Shown here: positions 25,983-34,715 of the stretch, piece by piece
Layout: every line of letters starts with the position of its first letter
How positions within the stretch are numbered: position 1 is the first letter of the stretch
NCBI GenBank assembly: GCA_937139335.1
Contig: CAKZPN010000066.1
Coordinates: 1 to 64,000 of the forward strand
Reading direction: 5' to 3'
Length of the DNA stretch: 64,000 nucleotides
Source of the DNA: an uncultured Roseicyclus sp.
GTDB lineage: Bacteria > Pseudomonadota > Alphaproteobacteria > Rhodobacterales > Rhodobacteraceae
Program-made: the position numbers and the translations under genes
Notes under the pieces: generated by a model
What the model saw: only the letters and a program-made list of their open reading frames with translations
What the model was told of the DNA's origin: nothing
Databases searched by the model: none

Positions 25983-27752
25983 TCACACCAGTGGTCCGGG
26001 ATTTTGCAGATAATCCCGCCGGATGGCCTCCGCCGACCAGTAGGTCAGCCCGCCGACCATGCCGGTCGGGTTGTATTGCAGGTTCTGCGGAAACGCCCCT
26101 GCCCCCATGACGAAGACGTTGTGCACATCCCAGGACTGCAGATAGCGGTTCACGGCCGAGGTGGCGGGGTCATTGCCCATCACAGCGCCGCCGACGTTGT
26201 GGGTGGTCTGGTAGGAGGTGGTGTCGTAGCGCGCGCCCTCCTCCTTGTAGGCCGAACTCCAGTGCGTCGGGTTCATCGCCTCGACGATGGGTTCGATCTG
26301 GCGGCGCATGAACTGGGTCATCGCGATCTCGTTCGGCTTCCAGTCGAAGGTCATCCGCAACAGCGGGCGGCCATGCCTGTCGGTGTAGGTCGGGTCGAGG
26401 TCGAGGTAGGTGTCGCGGTAGGACATGTTCGAGCCGTGGCTGCTGACACCCATCGAATGCCCGTACCACCGCGCGATGTCGCGCTTCCACTCGGCACCCC
26501 AGGAGGCCGACCCCGAGGGCAGCGACATAGAGCGGATCGGCTGGCCGTTGGTCTGGCCGTTGCCGATGTAGCTGCCGCCGATGAACCCCTCGGCGGCAAA
26601 GTCGATCTGGCTGATGGCGAAATCGTCGATGGCGACGCCGTTGGCCCCCGCGCCGACGAAGGGGTTGAAGTTGATGTCCTCGAAATGCATCGAGGTGCCG
26701 CCCATCATCTGGTAGGAATAGTTGCGCCCCGTCACGCCCTCGCCCGTCGCCGGGTCATAGGGCTGGCCGATGCCCGACAGCAGCATCAGGTGCACGTTGT
26801 GCAGCTGATAGGCGGCGAGGATCACGATGTCGGCCGGCTGGAACACCTCTTCCTGCGCCTCCTCGTCGAACCAGGTCACGCCGGTAGCGGTCTGCCCGTC
26901 CTCGGCCAGTTCAACGCGCATGACCTCGGCGTTGGTGCGGTACTGGAAATTCGGCCGCCGCTTCAGCGCGTCGAGAACGCAGGTCTGCGGCGAGGATTTG
27001 GAATAGTTCAGACATCCGTAGCGTTCGCAGAAGCCGCAGAAATTGCACGGTCCAAGCTGCATCCCGTAGGGGTTGGTATAGGCCTTCGAAGCGTTGCCGC
27101 CGGCGCGCACGAAAGGATGGTAGCCCATCGACCGGGCCGCATCGGCGAACATCTCGTTCGACAGAGTGGTCGGCAGCGGCGGCAGCGGGAAGGGGTTGGC
27201 GCGCGGCCCCTCGAACGGGTTTCCGCCTTCCTGGATCTCGCCGTTCAGGTTGCCGGCCTGCCCGCTGATGCCCGCGACCTGCTCGAACCGCTCGAAATAC
27301 GGCTCCATCTCTTCGTAGGTGACGCCCCAGTCCTGCAACTGCATGTCTTCCGGAATGATATCGGCACCGAAGGTTTCCTCGACGTAGCTGCGCAGGCGCA
27401 GTTCCTCCACCAGCGGGCGCCAGTGCACGCCGTTCCAGTGGATGCCCGCGCCGCCGACGCCATCGCCGGGCAGGAACGAGCCCCAGCGGCGGAACGGCAG
27501 CGCCACGTCGTCGGTGGTGTGACGGACGGTCAGGGTCGTGTTCCGGGGCCGCTGCATGAATTCGAAGCGGATGCCGTAGCGCAACTCGTCGGCGACCTGC
27601 GGATACTGGAAATCGGGAACGGTATCGCGGTCGGGGCCGCGTTCCAGCGCCAGAACCTCGAGCCCTTCCTCGCACAGCTCCATGCCCATGATCGAGCCGG
27701 TCCAGCCCAGGCCCACGATGACGACGTCCTTGCGGGGGTCGGTGCGTGCCAT
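25983..27752 (-). CDS. GMC-family sugar/polyol dehydrogenase, flavoprotein subunit
   Basis: 589 residues. The FAD motif is VVIVGLGWTGSIMGMELCEEG, and the C-terminal GMC active-site region holds the histidines (TTHNVGGAVMG and NLQYNPTGMVGGLTYWSAEA). Cysteines in GPCNFCGFCERYGC (about residue 235) match the iron-sulfur site of FAD-dependent glucose/gluconate dehydrogenases. The Tat signal is on the small subunit, so the pair should be carried together to the periplasm. The ATG at 27752 lies 2 nt after the small-subunit stop. Substrate not determined; gluconate 2-dehydrogenase is the closest named family. Confidence 0.9.
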   Translation of the reverse strand: MARTDPRKDVVIVGLGWTGSIMGMELCEEGLEVLALERGPDRDTVPDFQYPQVADELRYGIRFEFMQRPRNTTLTVRHTTDDVALPFRRWGSFLPGDGVGGAGIHWNGVHWRPLVEELRLRSYVEETFGADIIPEDMQLQDWGVTYEEMEPYFERFEQVAGISGQAGNLNGEIQEGGNPFEGPRANPFPLPPLPTTLSNEMFADAARSMGYHPFVRAGGNASKAYTNPYGMQLGPCNFCGFCERYGCLNYSKSSPQTCVLDALKRRPNFQYRTNAEVMRVELAEDGQTATGVTWFDEEAQEEVFQPADIVILAAYQLHNVHLMLLSGIGQPYDPATGEGVTGRNYSYQMMGGTSMHFEDINFNPFVGAGANGVAIDDFAISQIDFAAEGFIGGSYIGNGQTNGQPIRSMSLPSGSASWGAEWKRDIARWYGHSMGVSSHGSNMSYRDTYLDLDPTYTDRHGRPLLRMTFDWKPNEIAMTQFMRRQIEPIVEAMNPTHWSSAYKEEGARYDTTSYQTTHNVGGAVMGNDPATSAVNRYLQSWDVHNVFVMGAGAFPQNLQYNPTGMVGGLTYWSAEAIRRDYLQNPGPLV

Positions 27753-27754
27753 GA

Positions 27755-28579
27755 TCAAGCCCTCTCGCCAGCGATGGAAACCGGACCGAGCGGATAGGGA
27801 ACGTTGTCCTGTTCGACCCATTCAAGGAAATTGGCGCGCGCACCGGGAAAGCCGATGTAGACCCAGGCCGCCATGCCGTGATTGCCGCCATAGCGCGGGT
27901 CCGCGAAATAGCCTTCCTTGGTGTTCTGCAGAAGGTGGATGAAGAACTCACAGCTCTCGTCGGGAAGGAAGCGCGGTCGCGAGGGCCCGGTGGCCTCGGT
28001 TTGCGCGCCGCCGCCGCCCGCAGCTTCGCCCTCACCGCCGCCCTCGCCTCCGCCTTCGCCGGTTCCTGAGACGCCCGCCGCGGCGGTGCCTTCGCCCCGG
28101 CGGGTGGCCTCTGCCTCCAGCGCCTCAAGCGCGGCATCCTGCCGGTCGGGCGCGAGATCGACGAACGAGGCGCCTTCGGTCTCCACGCACCAGTCGTCGA
28201 AGCGCGCGATGGCGTCGCGGTAGATCTCGGCCGGGGTCAGCGGCGTCTGGTATCCGAAATCCCCGCCGGCAGCGGGGTAGTGCGGCCCTTCCATGTACCA
28301 GTCGACGGCCTGCCCGTACTCACCGGCAAGCTGCCGGTCGATGAAGACCGGCACGCGGGCCTCGATCGCGCCGGGTCCTTCGCCGTCGGACGGAATGAGG
28401 CGGGCCGTGGCCGCCAAGACGAAGGCCCATTCGGCGGCGCTCAGGAACTCCGGGCTGTACTCCTCCAGCGGCGGCAATTCGGTCTGCGCCCAGGACGGTG
28501 CGGGCATCGACGCAAGCGCAACCCCCGCCGCCCCGCTTTGCAAGAATCCGCGGCGGGTGGAGGAGAGGTCTCGGGTCAT
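27755..28579 (-). CDS. Gluconate 2-dehydrogenase subunit 3-like protein, Tat-exported
   Basis: 274 residues. A twin-arginine signal (SSTRRGFLQSGAAGVALASM) cleaved after SWA marks export in folded form, as usual for the small subunit of GMC sugar dehydrogenases. The subunit-3 domain is split by an unusual low-complexity insert near residues 168-195 made of Gly, Glu and Ala (GEGGGEGGGEGEAAGGGG). The conserved end NHGMAAWVYIGFPGARANF matches the family. It opens the three-gene dehydrogenase operon, 69 nt downstream of an EcfG-like promoter. Confidence 0.87.
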   Translation of the reverse strand: MTRDLSSTRRGFLQSGAAGVALASMPAPSWAQTELPPLEEYSPEFLSAAEWAFVLAATARLIPSDGEGPGAIEARVPVFIDRQLAGEYGQAVDWYMEGPHYPAAGGDFGYQTPLTPAEIYRDAIARFDDWCVETEGASFVDLAPDRQDAALEALEAEATRRGEGTAAAGVSGTGEGGGEGGGEGEAAGGGGAQTEATGPSRPRFLPDESCEFFIHLLQNTKEGYFADPRYGGNHGMAAWVYIGFPGARANFLEWVEQDNVPYPLGPVSIAGERA

Positions 28580-28647
28580 CAGGCTGGCTCCGCTGGCTGT
28601 CAGTGGTCTTTCGGATCCCCGTCGGGATCGCTCCGGCTTGGATCTTC

Positions 28648-28672
28648 AACGGCCCCGCCTCAGGTTTGTTCC
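28648..28672 (-). promoter_or_regulatory. EcfG-type promoter of the sugar dehydrogenase operon
   Basis: Minus strand: GGAAC (28668-28672), 16 nt, CGTT (28648-28651), a full consensus match. It lies 69 nt before the start of the Tat-exported small subunit and is within the 127-nt gap between that operon and the ExoD-like gene. Confidence 0.72.
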
Positions 28673-28706
28673 GGCTGCGGCAAGAAAAAATTTTCCGGCC
28701 GCGCGG

Positions 28707-29324
28707 TCACAGGCTCCAGAATCCGACACCGAGCGCCACCGCGATGGCAGAGAGAACGAAGCCGGCGATCATGAGGGCGCCGTCGCCCAGCGTCAGGGCC
28801 AGACCGAACACGGCTATGGCCAACATCGGGCCGGTGCTGGCGAACGGCAGCAGTTCCAGCGGCGGAACGGTCAGGCACAGGACCAGCGTGACGAGGGCGG
28901 CCGCCCGCGTGGCCTTGTCGGAGGTGAAGGACGGCAGGCGACCGTGGAACCACCGGTCGAGCCGTTCGCCCACCGGGTGCATCTTGTCCATGGCCTCGTT
29001 CAGTTTCTTGCCCGTCACGCCGCGCCGTTCGATGACGCCGGGCAACCACGTCGAATCGCGGCCAAGCGCGATCTGGACGGCGAAGACCGCGATGATCGCC
29101 GCAAGAACGGTAGGCACACCGGGCACGCCGCCCAGCGGCGAAATCTCGATCAGCGCGGGGACGAACAGGAACGGCCCCCAGCCGCGATCCCCGATGGCGG
29201 TGACCACCTGACCGATTGTAACCGTTTCATTCTGTTTTCCGGTTTCACACAGCTCGTTCAGAATATGCTCGACCGGCCGCGTGGTGCGGCGAGTCTGGGC
29301 ATCGCTCTTCGTCGCCTTCGCCAT
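28707..29324 (-). CDS. ExoD-family membrane protein
   Basis: 205 residues. ExoD pattern: an N-terminal helical region (ILNELCE...TIGQVVTAIGDRGWGPFLFVPALIE), then about four to five membrane helices, and the mark LPGVIERRGVTGKKLNEAMDKM. ExoD affects exopolysaccharide and alkaline tolerance in rhizobia. The gene begins 5 nt after the stress-type SDR, so it probably belongs to the GH13-SDR transcript. Confidence 0.87.
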   Translation of the reverse strand: MAKATKSDAQTRRTTRPVEHILNELCETGKQNETVTIGQVVTAIGDRGWGPFLFVPALIEISPLGGVPGVPTVLAAIIAVFAVQIALGRDSTWLPGVIERRGVTGKKLNEAMDKMHPVGERLDRWFHGRLPSFTSDKATRAAALVTLVLCLTVPPLELLPFASTGPMLAIAVFGLALTLGDGALMIAGFVLSAIAVALGVGFWSL

Positions 29325-29329
29325 TCAGG

Positions 29330-30184
29330 TCATCCGCCGATCAGGTCGCCACCGTTCGGGTGCAGGACCTGGCCGGTCATGTAGGAGGAATCCTCGCAGG
29401 CCAGGAACAGGAGTGCCGGCGCCACCTCGTTCGGCTGTCCGGGGCGGCCGAGCGGCGCCGATTTGCCGAAACTCTCCACCTTGTCCGGCGGGAAGGACGC
29501 CGGGATCAGCGGCGTCCAGATCGGGCCGGGCGCGACCCCGTTCACCCGGATACCGTCGCCTGCCAGCGAGCTGGACAGCGCGCGCACGAAGGCCACGATG
29601 GCACCCTTGGTCGAGGCATAGTCGATCAGCAGATCCTGCCCGCGATAGGCCGTCACCGAAGTGGTGCAGATAATCGACGCGCCACGCGACAGATGCGGCA
29701 TCGCCGCCTGCACCATGAAGAAATTCCCGCCGATGTTGGTGCGGAACGTGCGAAAGAGCTGGTCCTCGGTGATGTCGGTGACGCTGTCCTGCGCATGCTG
29801 TTCGGCGGCATTGTTCACCACGATGTCCAGCCGCCCGAAGTCGGCCATGGTGCGTGTGACGACCTCCTGGCAGAACGATTTCTGCCCCACGTCACCGGGC
29901 ATCAGCAGCGCGGTGCCGCCCTCGGCCTCGACCAGGTCGCGGGTCCGCACGGCGTCCTCCGTCTCGTCCAGATAGACGATGGTGACGGCCGCGCCTTCGC
30001 GGGCGAAGAGGATGGCAGTAGACCGCCCGATGCCGGAATCGCCGCCGGTGATGATGGCGACCTTGCCCTCCAGCCGGCCGGAACCAGGGTAGCGCGGCAT
30101 ATGATCGGCGGGCGGATCCAGGTGATGCTCAAGCCCTGGCTGGCGGTCGAGGGTCTGCTTGGTGTCGAGATCATCGGGTTTCAT
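29330..30184 (-). CDS. Stress-type short-chain dehydrogenase
   Basis: 284 residues. The N-terminal extension of about 40 residues (KQTLDRQPGLEHHLDPP) followed by TGGDSGIGRS and the catalytic YASTKGA is the form of YghA/GsiB-type stress SDRs with unsettled substrate (glucose or ribitol dehydrogenase-like). Two candidate ATGs exist; the one at 30184 has AAAGGA seven nt upstream and is preferred over 30190. It overlaps the 3' end of the upstream GH13 gene by 14 nt. A weaker EcfG-like promoter lies at 30249-30273 within that gene. Confidence 0.88.
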   Translation of the reverse strand: MKPDDLDTKQTLDRQPGLEHHLDPPADHMPRYPGSGRLEGKVAIITGGDSGIGRSTAILFAREGAAVTIVYLDETEDAVRTRDLVEAEGGTALLMPGDVGQKSFCQEVVTRTMADFGRLDIVVNNAAEQHAQDSVTDITEDQLFRTFRTNIGGNFFMVQAAMPHLSRGASIICTTSVTAYRGQDLLIDYASTKGAIVAFVRALSSSLAGDGIRVNGVAPGPIWTPLIPASFPPDKVESFGKSAPLGRPGQPNEVAPALLFLACEDSSYMTGQVLHPNGGDLIGG

Positions 30185-31931
30185 GGTCATGTCCTTTCGC
30201 TGTTGCCGCGTGCTTTTCGGCGGCGTCCGGTTCGGGCCTTGCACGGCGAACAACGCAGAACCCCAGGGGTTCCAACGTGATCCTGTCACCGGCGTGCGCG
30301 GCGCGGGTTCCGACCACGTCGAGCAGATCGTCCCCCGGTTCGACGTCGAAACCCGCCTCCTCGAGCGCGAAGTTCAGCACGAAGGTCATCCGGCAGCACG
30401 CATCGAACCGGTCATAGGCGATGATCGCCGTGTCGGTTCCCCTCAGCACGATCTCGTGGCCATGGCGCAGCATCGGCGTCTCACGCCGCCAGGCCAGCAG
30501 ACCGGAGAGGAAGGACAGCACCGAACCCGGGTCGTCGTGCTGCACGTCGACCGCGCGCGCGGCATGCGGTTCGGGCACCGGCAGCCAGGATTTTTCGGCG
30601 CTGGTGAACCCCGCGTGAGGTGCGTCGCCGTTCCAGGGAAGCGGCGTACGCACGCCGTCGCGGCCCGAGAAGTCGGGCCAGAACGCCTTGCCCCAGGGGT
30701 CCTGCATGTCCTCGTAATCCAGCTCCGGCTGGGTCAGGCCAAGCTCCTCGCCCTGAAACAGGATGCCGCCGCCCTGCAGGGTGGATTGCAGAAACAACAG
30801 CAGCTTCGCCGCCTCCTCCGCCTTGCCCGCCTCGACCGCGAAGCGGGTCAGGTTCGACACCGCGCGTTCGCTGTCGTGGTTGGTGAAAACATTCATGACC
30901 GCGCCGGAGCCGAGGAAATCCTCGCGCACCTCGAGCAACTCGCGGATGTCCTGCACCGATTCCACCGCGTTGATCAGGTCGAAATCATAAACCGCGTGCA
31001 GGCGTTCGCCGTGCTTGGTGTATTTCACCGCGGTGCGGGTCGAATCCACGTCCGCCAACTCGCCGATGATAACCCGCTCCGGCTCGCGGCCGCGCACGGC
31101 ATCGCGGATCGCCTCGAGGATCGGCAGGCTTTCGGGCACGTCGCGGTCGAAATAATGCAGCTGCTTGCGGAACGGGTTGTGCGCGCCGCCGCCCAAGCTC
31201 GGGTTGCGGTCGCCGCTCGGGCTTGGCGGGTTGGACCGGAACAGCGGGTCGCAGGTCAGGCACTGGATCGCGTCGAGGCGAAAGCCGTCGACGCCGCGGT
31301 CGAGCCAGAACCGGAACACGCCCAACACCGCCTCCAGCGCTTCGGGGTTGCGCAGGTTCAGCGACGGCTGACATTCCAGGAAGGGATGGTAGTAGTATTG
31401 CGAGCGGCGCGGCTCCCACGTCCAGGCCGGACCGCCGAAGGAGCTGAGCCAGTTGTTGGGCGGCCCGCCGTCCGGCCCGGAGTCCGCCCAGACATACCAG
31501 TCGGCCTTGTCGTTGTCGGGGCCAGAGCGGCTTTCCAGGAACCACTCGTGCTGCTCGGACGTGTGGCAGGGCACCACGTCGATCAGCACGCGCAGGTCGC
31601 GCTCATGCGCCTCGGCGATCAGCCGGTCGAAATCCTCCAGCGTGCCGAACATCGGGTCTACGTCGCAAAGGTCGGAGACGTCGTAGCCGAAATCCTCCTG
31701 CGGCGAGGGGTAGAACGGCGACAGCCACAGCCCGTCGACGTTCAGCGACTTGATGTAGTCCAGCCGCGAGATCAGGCCCGGCAGGTCGCCGATCCCGTCG
31801 CCGTTGGAATCGACGAAGGACCGCAGGTAGACCTCGTAGAACATCGCGCCGCGCCACCACTCGTCACCCGCCGGTTCGGTCGGGTCCAGCAGCGCCTCGG
31901 CGATCTGTGTCTTTCTGCCTGCCTCCATCAT
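30171..31931 (-). CDS. GH13 alpha-glucosidase-like enzyme (second copy)
   Basis: 586 residues, (beta/alpha)8 barrel of glycoside hydrolase family 13. Catalytic residues intact: nucleophile in DGFRLDAIQ, acid/base in IIGELADVD, and transition-state Asp in FTNHDSERA. The Ca-binding loop is DSNGDGIGD. It begins at ATG 31931, overlapping the previous gene's stop by 4 nt; ATG at 31928 is also possible. C-terminal tail has about 30 extra polar residues. It likely cleaves or transfers alpha-glucosyl units (trehalose, sucrose, maltose class). Not secreted: no signal peptide. Confidence 0.88.
   Translation of the reverse strand: MMEAGRKTQIAEALLDPTEPAGDEWWRGAMFYEVYLRSFVDSNGDGIGDLPGLISRLDYIKSLNVDGLWLSPFYPSPQEDFGYDVSDLCDVDPMFGTLEDFDRLIAEAHERDLRVLIDVVPCHTSEQHEWFLESRSGPDNDKADWYVWADSGPDGGPPNNWLSSFGGPAWTWEPRRSQYYYHPFLECQPSLNLRNPEALEAVLGVFRFWLDRGVDGFRLDAIQCLTCDPLFRSNPPSPSGDRNPSLGGGAHNPFRKQLHYFDRDVPESLPILEAIRDAVRGREPERVIIGELADVDSTRTAVKYTKHGERLHAVYDFDLINAVESVQDIRELLEVREDFLGSGAVMNVFTNHDSERAVSNLTRFAVEAGKAEEAAKLLLFLQSTLQGGGILFQGEELGLTQPELDYEDMQDPWGKAFWPDFSGRDGVRTPLPWNGDAPHAGFTSAEKSWLPVPEPHAARAVDVQHDDPGSVLSFLSGLLAWRRETPMLRHGHEIVLRGTDTAIIAYDRFDACCRMTFVLNFALEEAGFDVEPGDDLLDVVGTRAAHAGDRITLEPLGFCVVRRARPEPDAAEKHAATAKGHDHETR
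30249..30273 (-). promoter_or_regulatory. Possible internal EcfG-like promoter for the SDR gene
   Basis: Minus strand: GGAAC (30269-30273), 16 nt, TGTT (30249-30252). The -10 element departs from C/G-GTT. Lies inside the GH13 coding region, 65 nt before the SDR start. Confidence 0.35.
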
Positions 31932-33550
31932 CCGCGTTGCCCAAACCATGCGCTGTGGCCGGGGATGCACAGGTTCTCGCCCTCGCGCACCGCGCCAAAG
32001 CCGTGGCCCTCCATGCGGGTCCCGGCCTCTTCCTCGGTGATCGGGACAAAGGCATCCTTGGAGCCGAAGTTGAACAGGCAGACCACCGTCTGCGCGTCGA
32101 GCGTCCGCTCGAACCCCAGCAGGTTCTCGGGCGTGTCGAAGAATTTCATCTCACCGCGCCGGATCGCCGGCACGTCGCGCCGCCAGTTCAGAAACTGGCG
32201 CAATCGGTTCAGGGTCGAGCCGGGCAGGGCCTGTTGCGCATCGACCGCGCGATCGAGGTGGTCGCGCGGCACCGGCAGCCAGGGCTCGACGTCGGAGAAC
32301 CCGCCATGCGCCGCTCCCTTGGTCCAGGGCATCGGGGTGCGCGCGCCATCGCGGCCGCGGTAGGCGGGGTAGAACTCGCGCCCATAGGGGTCGACGATCC
32401 GCTCGAAGGGCACGTCGGCCTCGGACAGTCCAAGTTCGGAGCCCTGGTAGATGCAGCTTGCCCCGCGCAGGCAGGTGATCGCGGCCAGCATCACCGTCAC
32501 CGCCTCGGGGTCATCCTCGTGCCCGAGGCGCGAGACCGAGCGGGAAAAGTCGTGGTTGTCGAGCGCCCAGCAGGGCCAGCCGTCGTCCTTGCGATAGCCA
32601 AGGTCCTCGGCCACCGAGCGGATCAGCGGCGCGTCGACATCATCGGCGCCAAGCAGCCAGTAGCCATAGGCCAGCTGCAGCCTGTCCGGACCGGTGTATT
32701 CGTGGTGCAGGCGCACGGCGTCGGTCTCGTGCAGCTCGCCCAGCAGCGCGCGGTCATCGCCGTATTTGTCGCAGAGCGCCCGCATCCGCGCGAGCATGTC
32801 GTGGTTTTCGGGTTGGGCGATGTCGTGGCGGTGGATCTGCATCGAGTAGGGATTGAACTGGAACACCTTGCTCTTCGGCACATCGGGGTTGTGCGGGTTG
32901 TCGCGCAGCTTCGCGTCGTGGAAGTAGAAGGCGCAGACATCGAGGCGGAAGCCGTCGACGCCCATGTCGAGCCAGAACTTGCAGACGTTCAGGACCGCCT
33001 CCTGAACGTCGGGGTTGTGGTAGTTCAGATCGGGCTGCTGGCGCAGGAAGTTGTGCAGGTAATACTGGCCCCGGCGCGGCTCCCACTGCCAGGATGATCC
33101 GCCGAAGACAGACAGCCAGTTGTTTGGCGGCGCGCCGGCCTTGCCGGGGTCGGCCCAGACGTACCAGTCGGCCTTCGGGTTGTCGCGGCTCTCGCGGCTT
33201 TCAAGGAACCACGGGTGCTGGTTCGACGTGTGCGACAGCACCTGATCCATCAAAACGCGCAGCCCGCGCTCGTGCGCCCGGTCGAGCAGCGTCTGGAAAT
33301 CTTCGAGCCCGCCGAACAGCGGATCGACGGCGCGGTAGTTCGACACGTCGTAGCCGAAATCCTGCATCGGCGACTGCACGAAGGGCGAGATCCAGATCGC
33401 GTCGACGCCCAACTCGGCAACGTAGTCCAGGCGTTCGGAGATGCCAGCGAGGTCGCCTACCCCGTTGCCCGAGGTGTCGAGAAAGCTGCGCGGATAGATC
33501 TGGTAGATGGTGGCGCCCTGCCACCAGGGGGAATGTGTGGTATCAAGCAT
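31928..33550 (-). CDS. GH13 alpha-glucosidase (first copy)
   Basis: 540 residues, full-length cytoplasmic alpha-glucosidase of GH13 (AglA/oligo-1,6-glucosidase-like). Catalytic nucleophile in DGFRLDVCAF, acid/base in LLGELHETD, and transition-state Asp in LDNHDFSRS. The calcium loop is DTSGNGVGD. First gene of the operon GH13-GH13-SDR-ExoD, with an EcfG-type promoter 30-55 nt upstream. Together the two enzymes could turn over compatible solutes such as trehalose or glucosylglycerol-type compounds; that substrate class is inference. Confidence 0.9.
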   Translation of the reverse strand: MLDTTHSPWWQGATIYQIYPRSFLDTSGNGVGDLAGISERLDYVAELGVDAIWISPFVQSPMQDFGYDVSNYRAVDPLFGGLEDFQTLLDRAHERGLRVLMDQVLSHTSNQHPWFLESRESRDNPKADWYVWADPGKAGAPPNNWLSVFGGSSWQWEPRRGQYYLHNFLRQQPDLNYHNPDVQEAVLNVCKFWLDMGVDGFRLDVCAFYFHDAKLRDNPHNPDVPKSKVFQFNPYSMQIHRHDIAQPENHDMLARMRALCDKYGDDRALLGELHETDAVRLHHEYTGPDRLQLAYGYWLLGADDVDAPLIRSVAEDLGYRKDDGWPCWALDNHDFSRSVSRLGHEDDPEAVTVMLAAITCLRGASCIYQGSELGLSEADVPFERIVDPYGREFYPAYRGRDGARTPMPWTKGAAHGGFSDVEPWLPVPRDHLDRAVDAQQALPGSTLNRLRQFLNWRRDVPAIRRGEMKFFDTPENLLGFERTLDAQTVVCLFNFGSKDAFVPITEEEAGTRMEGHGFGAVREGENLCIPGHSAWFGQRG

Positions 33551-33579
33551 GTCATCGTCTTTAGTGAGGTCTCGGACTC

Positions 33580-33605
33580 AACCGGCCGGACGATGCGGAG
33601 GTTCC
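33580..33605 (-). promoter_or_regulatory. EcfG-type promoter of the GH13 operon
   Basis: Minus strand: GGAAC (33601-33605), 17 nt, GGTT (33580-33583). It lies 30 nt before the first GH13 start, so the transcript would have a short leader. Confidence 0.68.
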
Positions 33606-33706
33606 ATGCCAATCGCGGCGCGAGAGGCTCTGGATGGCGTCGTTCAGGTGGCCGGTTGCGGGCCTGACCCGCCGCCGTAGGGCCGAGGCCGCCGGCGCCT
33701 GCGGCG

Positions 33707-33892
33707 TCAGTCGCCCTTCTTCTCGGGCAGCCCCTTGCGGTCGGTCGAGGCGATGTCTTCAAGCTCGGATTCCGACATCGAGTCGTACATCTCGCGCGAC
33801 GCGCCGACGAGATCGCCGACCTTCATCTCGCCACGCTTGGCGGCGAGGGCGGCACCGGCGGCTTTCTGCTGGGCTTTGGATTCGGCTGGCAT
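33707..33892 (-). CDS. DUF3008 family small protein
   Basis: 61 residues, lysine- and serine-rich, with the family start MPAESKAQQKAAGAALAAKRGE, the middle GASREMYDSMSESELEDIAS, and the end RKGLPEKKGD. The family is small and widespread in Proteobacteria with no known activity; it sits near stress genes here. No EcfG-like site is seen directly upstream. Confidence 0.88.
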   Translation of the reverse strand: MPAESKAQQKAAGAALAAKRGEMKVGDLVGASREMYDSMSESELEDIASTDRKGLPEKKGD

Positions 33893-33934
33893 GATGTGGC
33901 CTTTCTGGCTGGGGGTGGTGCGATCCTGACCCCG

Positions 33935-34552
33935 TCACTGGAATTTGCGTTCGCGCAACAGGTTGTTGAATTCGGCGCGGGTCTGGCGCGGGCGGATCTG
34001 CGAGGTGAGGATGTTCTTCGCGGCGAAGAATGCACCCCTTTGCTCATGCTCGATCCGGAACTCCTTGGCGGCGCCCACGATCCGCTCGGCCTGGCCGGAG
34101 ATGCCGACCACGGTGATCGTCATCGTCTCGATGTCCTTGAACGACCATTCCTCGTCCAGCCGGATCCGGGCGCGCTGGATCAGGTCGTTCATGGAGCCGA
34201 TGTCGACAGTCTGCCCGGGCTGGAGCGTACCGCGATTGGTGCGCGACATCGGATCGTCGACGCCGTCGGGGTCGATCTCGTCGCGCTCGGTGATGACGAT
34301 CCGTGAGGTTTGCCCGTCGCGGCCCAGGTCGGCCGCGACGCCCTGGACGTAGATCGCGTTGGAGCTGAGGTTGGTCACAAGGCAACGCGACCGCGCACCC
34401 TCGGCGGCGCCGAGGTCGATATGGATCACGCTGCGCGCCTGCCGCCTGTGCCCCACGATGAACGTGTGCAGGTAGGCGATCCAGATCAGCACCATGGCCG
34501 TGTTCAGCAGGGTGTTCAGGATCTGCACGTGTTGGGACAGGTAGTCGAGCAT
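33935..34552 (-). CDS. Single-pass membrane protein of unknown function
   Basis: 205 residues. One membrane helix near the N-terminus (about 12-32, LLNTAMVLIWIAYLHTFIVG) with a cytoplasmic domain that is mostly beta (RCLVTNLSSNAIYVQGVAADL... and IETMTITVVGISGQAERIVG). I recognise no family. It sits between the DUF3008 and DUF892 genes and is the only unclassified larger gene in the stress cluster. Confidence 0.7.
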   Translation of the reverse strand: MLDYLSQHVQILNTLLNTAMVLIWIAYLHTFIVGHRRQARSVIHIDLGAAEGARSRCLVTNLSSNAIYVQGVAADLGRDGQTSRIVITERDEIDPDGVDDPMSRTNRGTLQPGQTVDIGSMNDLIQRARIRLDEEWSFKDIETMTITVVGISGQAERIVGAAKEFRIEHEQRGAFFAAKNILTSQIRPRQTRAEFNNLLRERKFQ

Positions 34553-34690
34553 TTCTGGCGCAGTCTCCTCGCAGCTCGGGGGGCGTCCGCCCGGTTCATC
34601 GTCACTTCAGGTAACAACCGGGGGGCGCAACGGTTTCATCGGCCTGGGCCGGCGCGTCGGCGCGAGGCAGCCGACGGCACCGTGAGCGAG

Positions 34691-34715
34691 GGAACCATTC
34701 GCCGCGCCCGCGGTT
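34691..34715 (+). promoter_or_regulatory. EcfG-type promoter of the DUF892 gene
   Basis: GGAAC (34691-34695), 16 nt, GGTT (34712-34715), 85 nt before the ATG of the ferritin-like gene. Confidence 0.68.

Noticed and set aside
25731..27797. 688-codon open frame opposite the GMC dehydrogenase
   Set aside because: Same reasoning: the minus-strand protein carries FAD and GMC motifs, the opposite frame is compositional.
30159..32363. 734-codon open frame opposite the GH13 genes
   Set aside because: It runs antisense across two genes with intact catalytic motifs and shows no domain or ribosome site.
34560..34660. GGTAAC...GGTT before DUF892 as an EcfG promoter
   Set aside because: The -35 part is GGTAAC, not GGAAC; the better match at 34691-34715 is closer to the gene.
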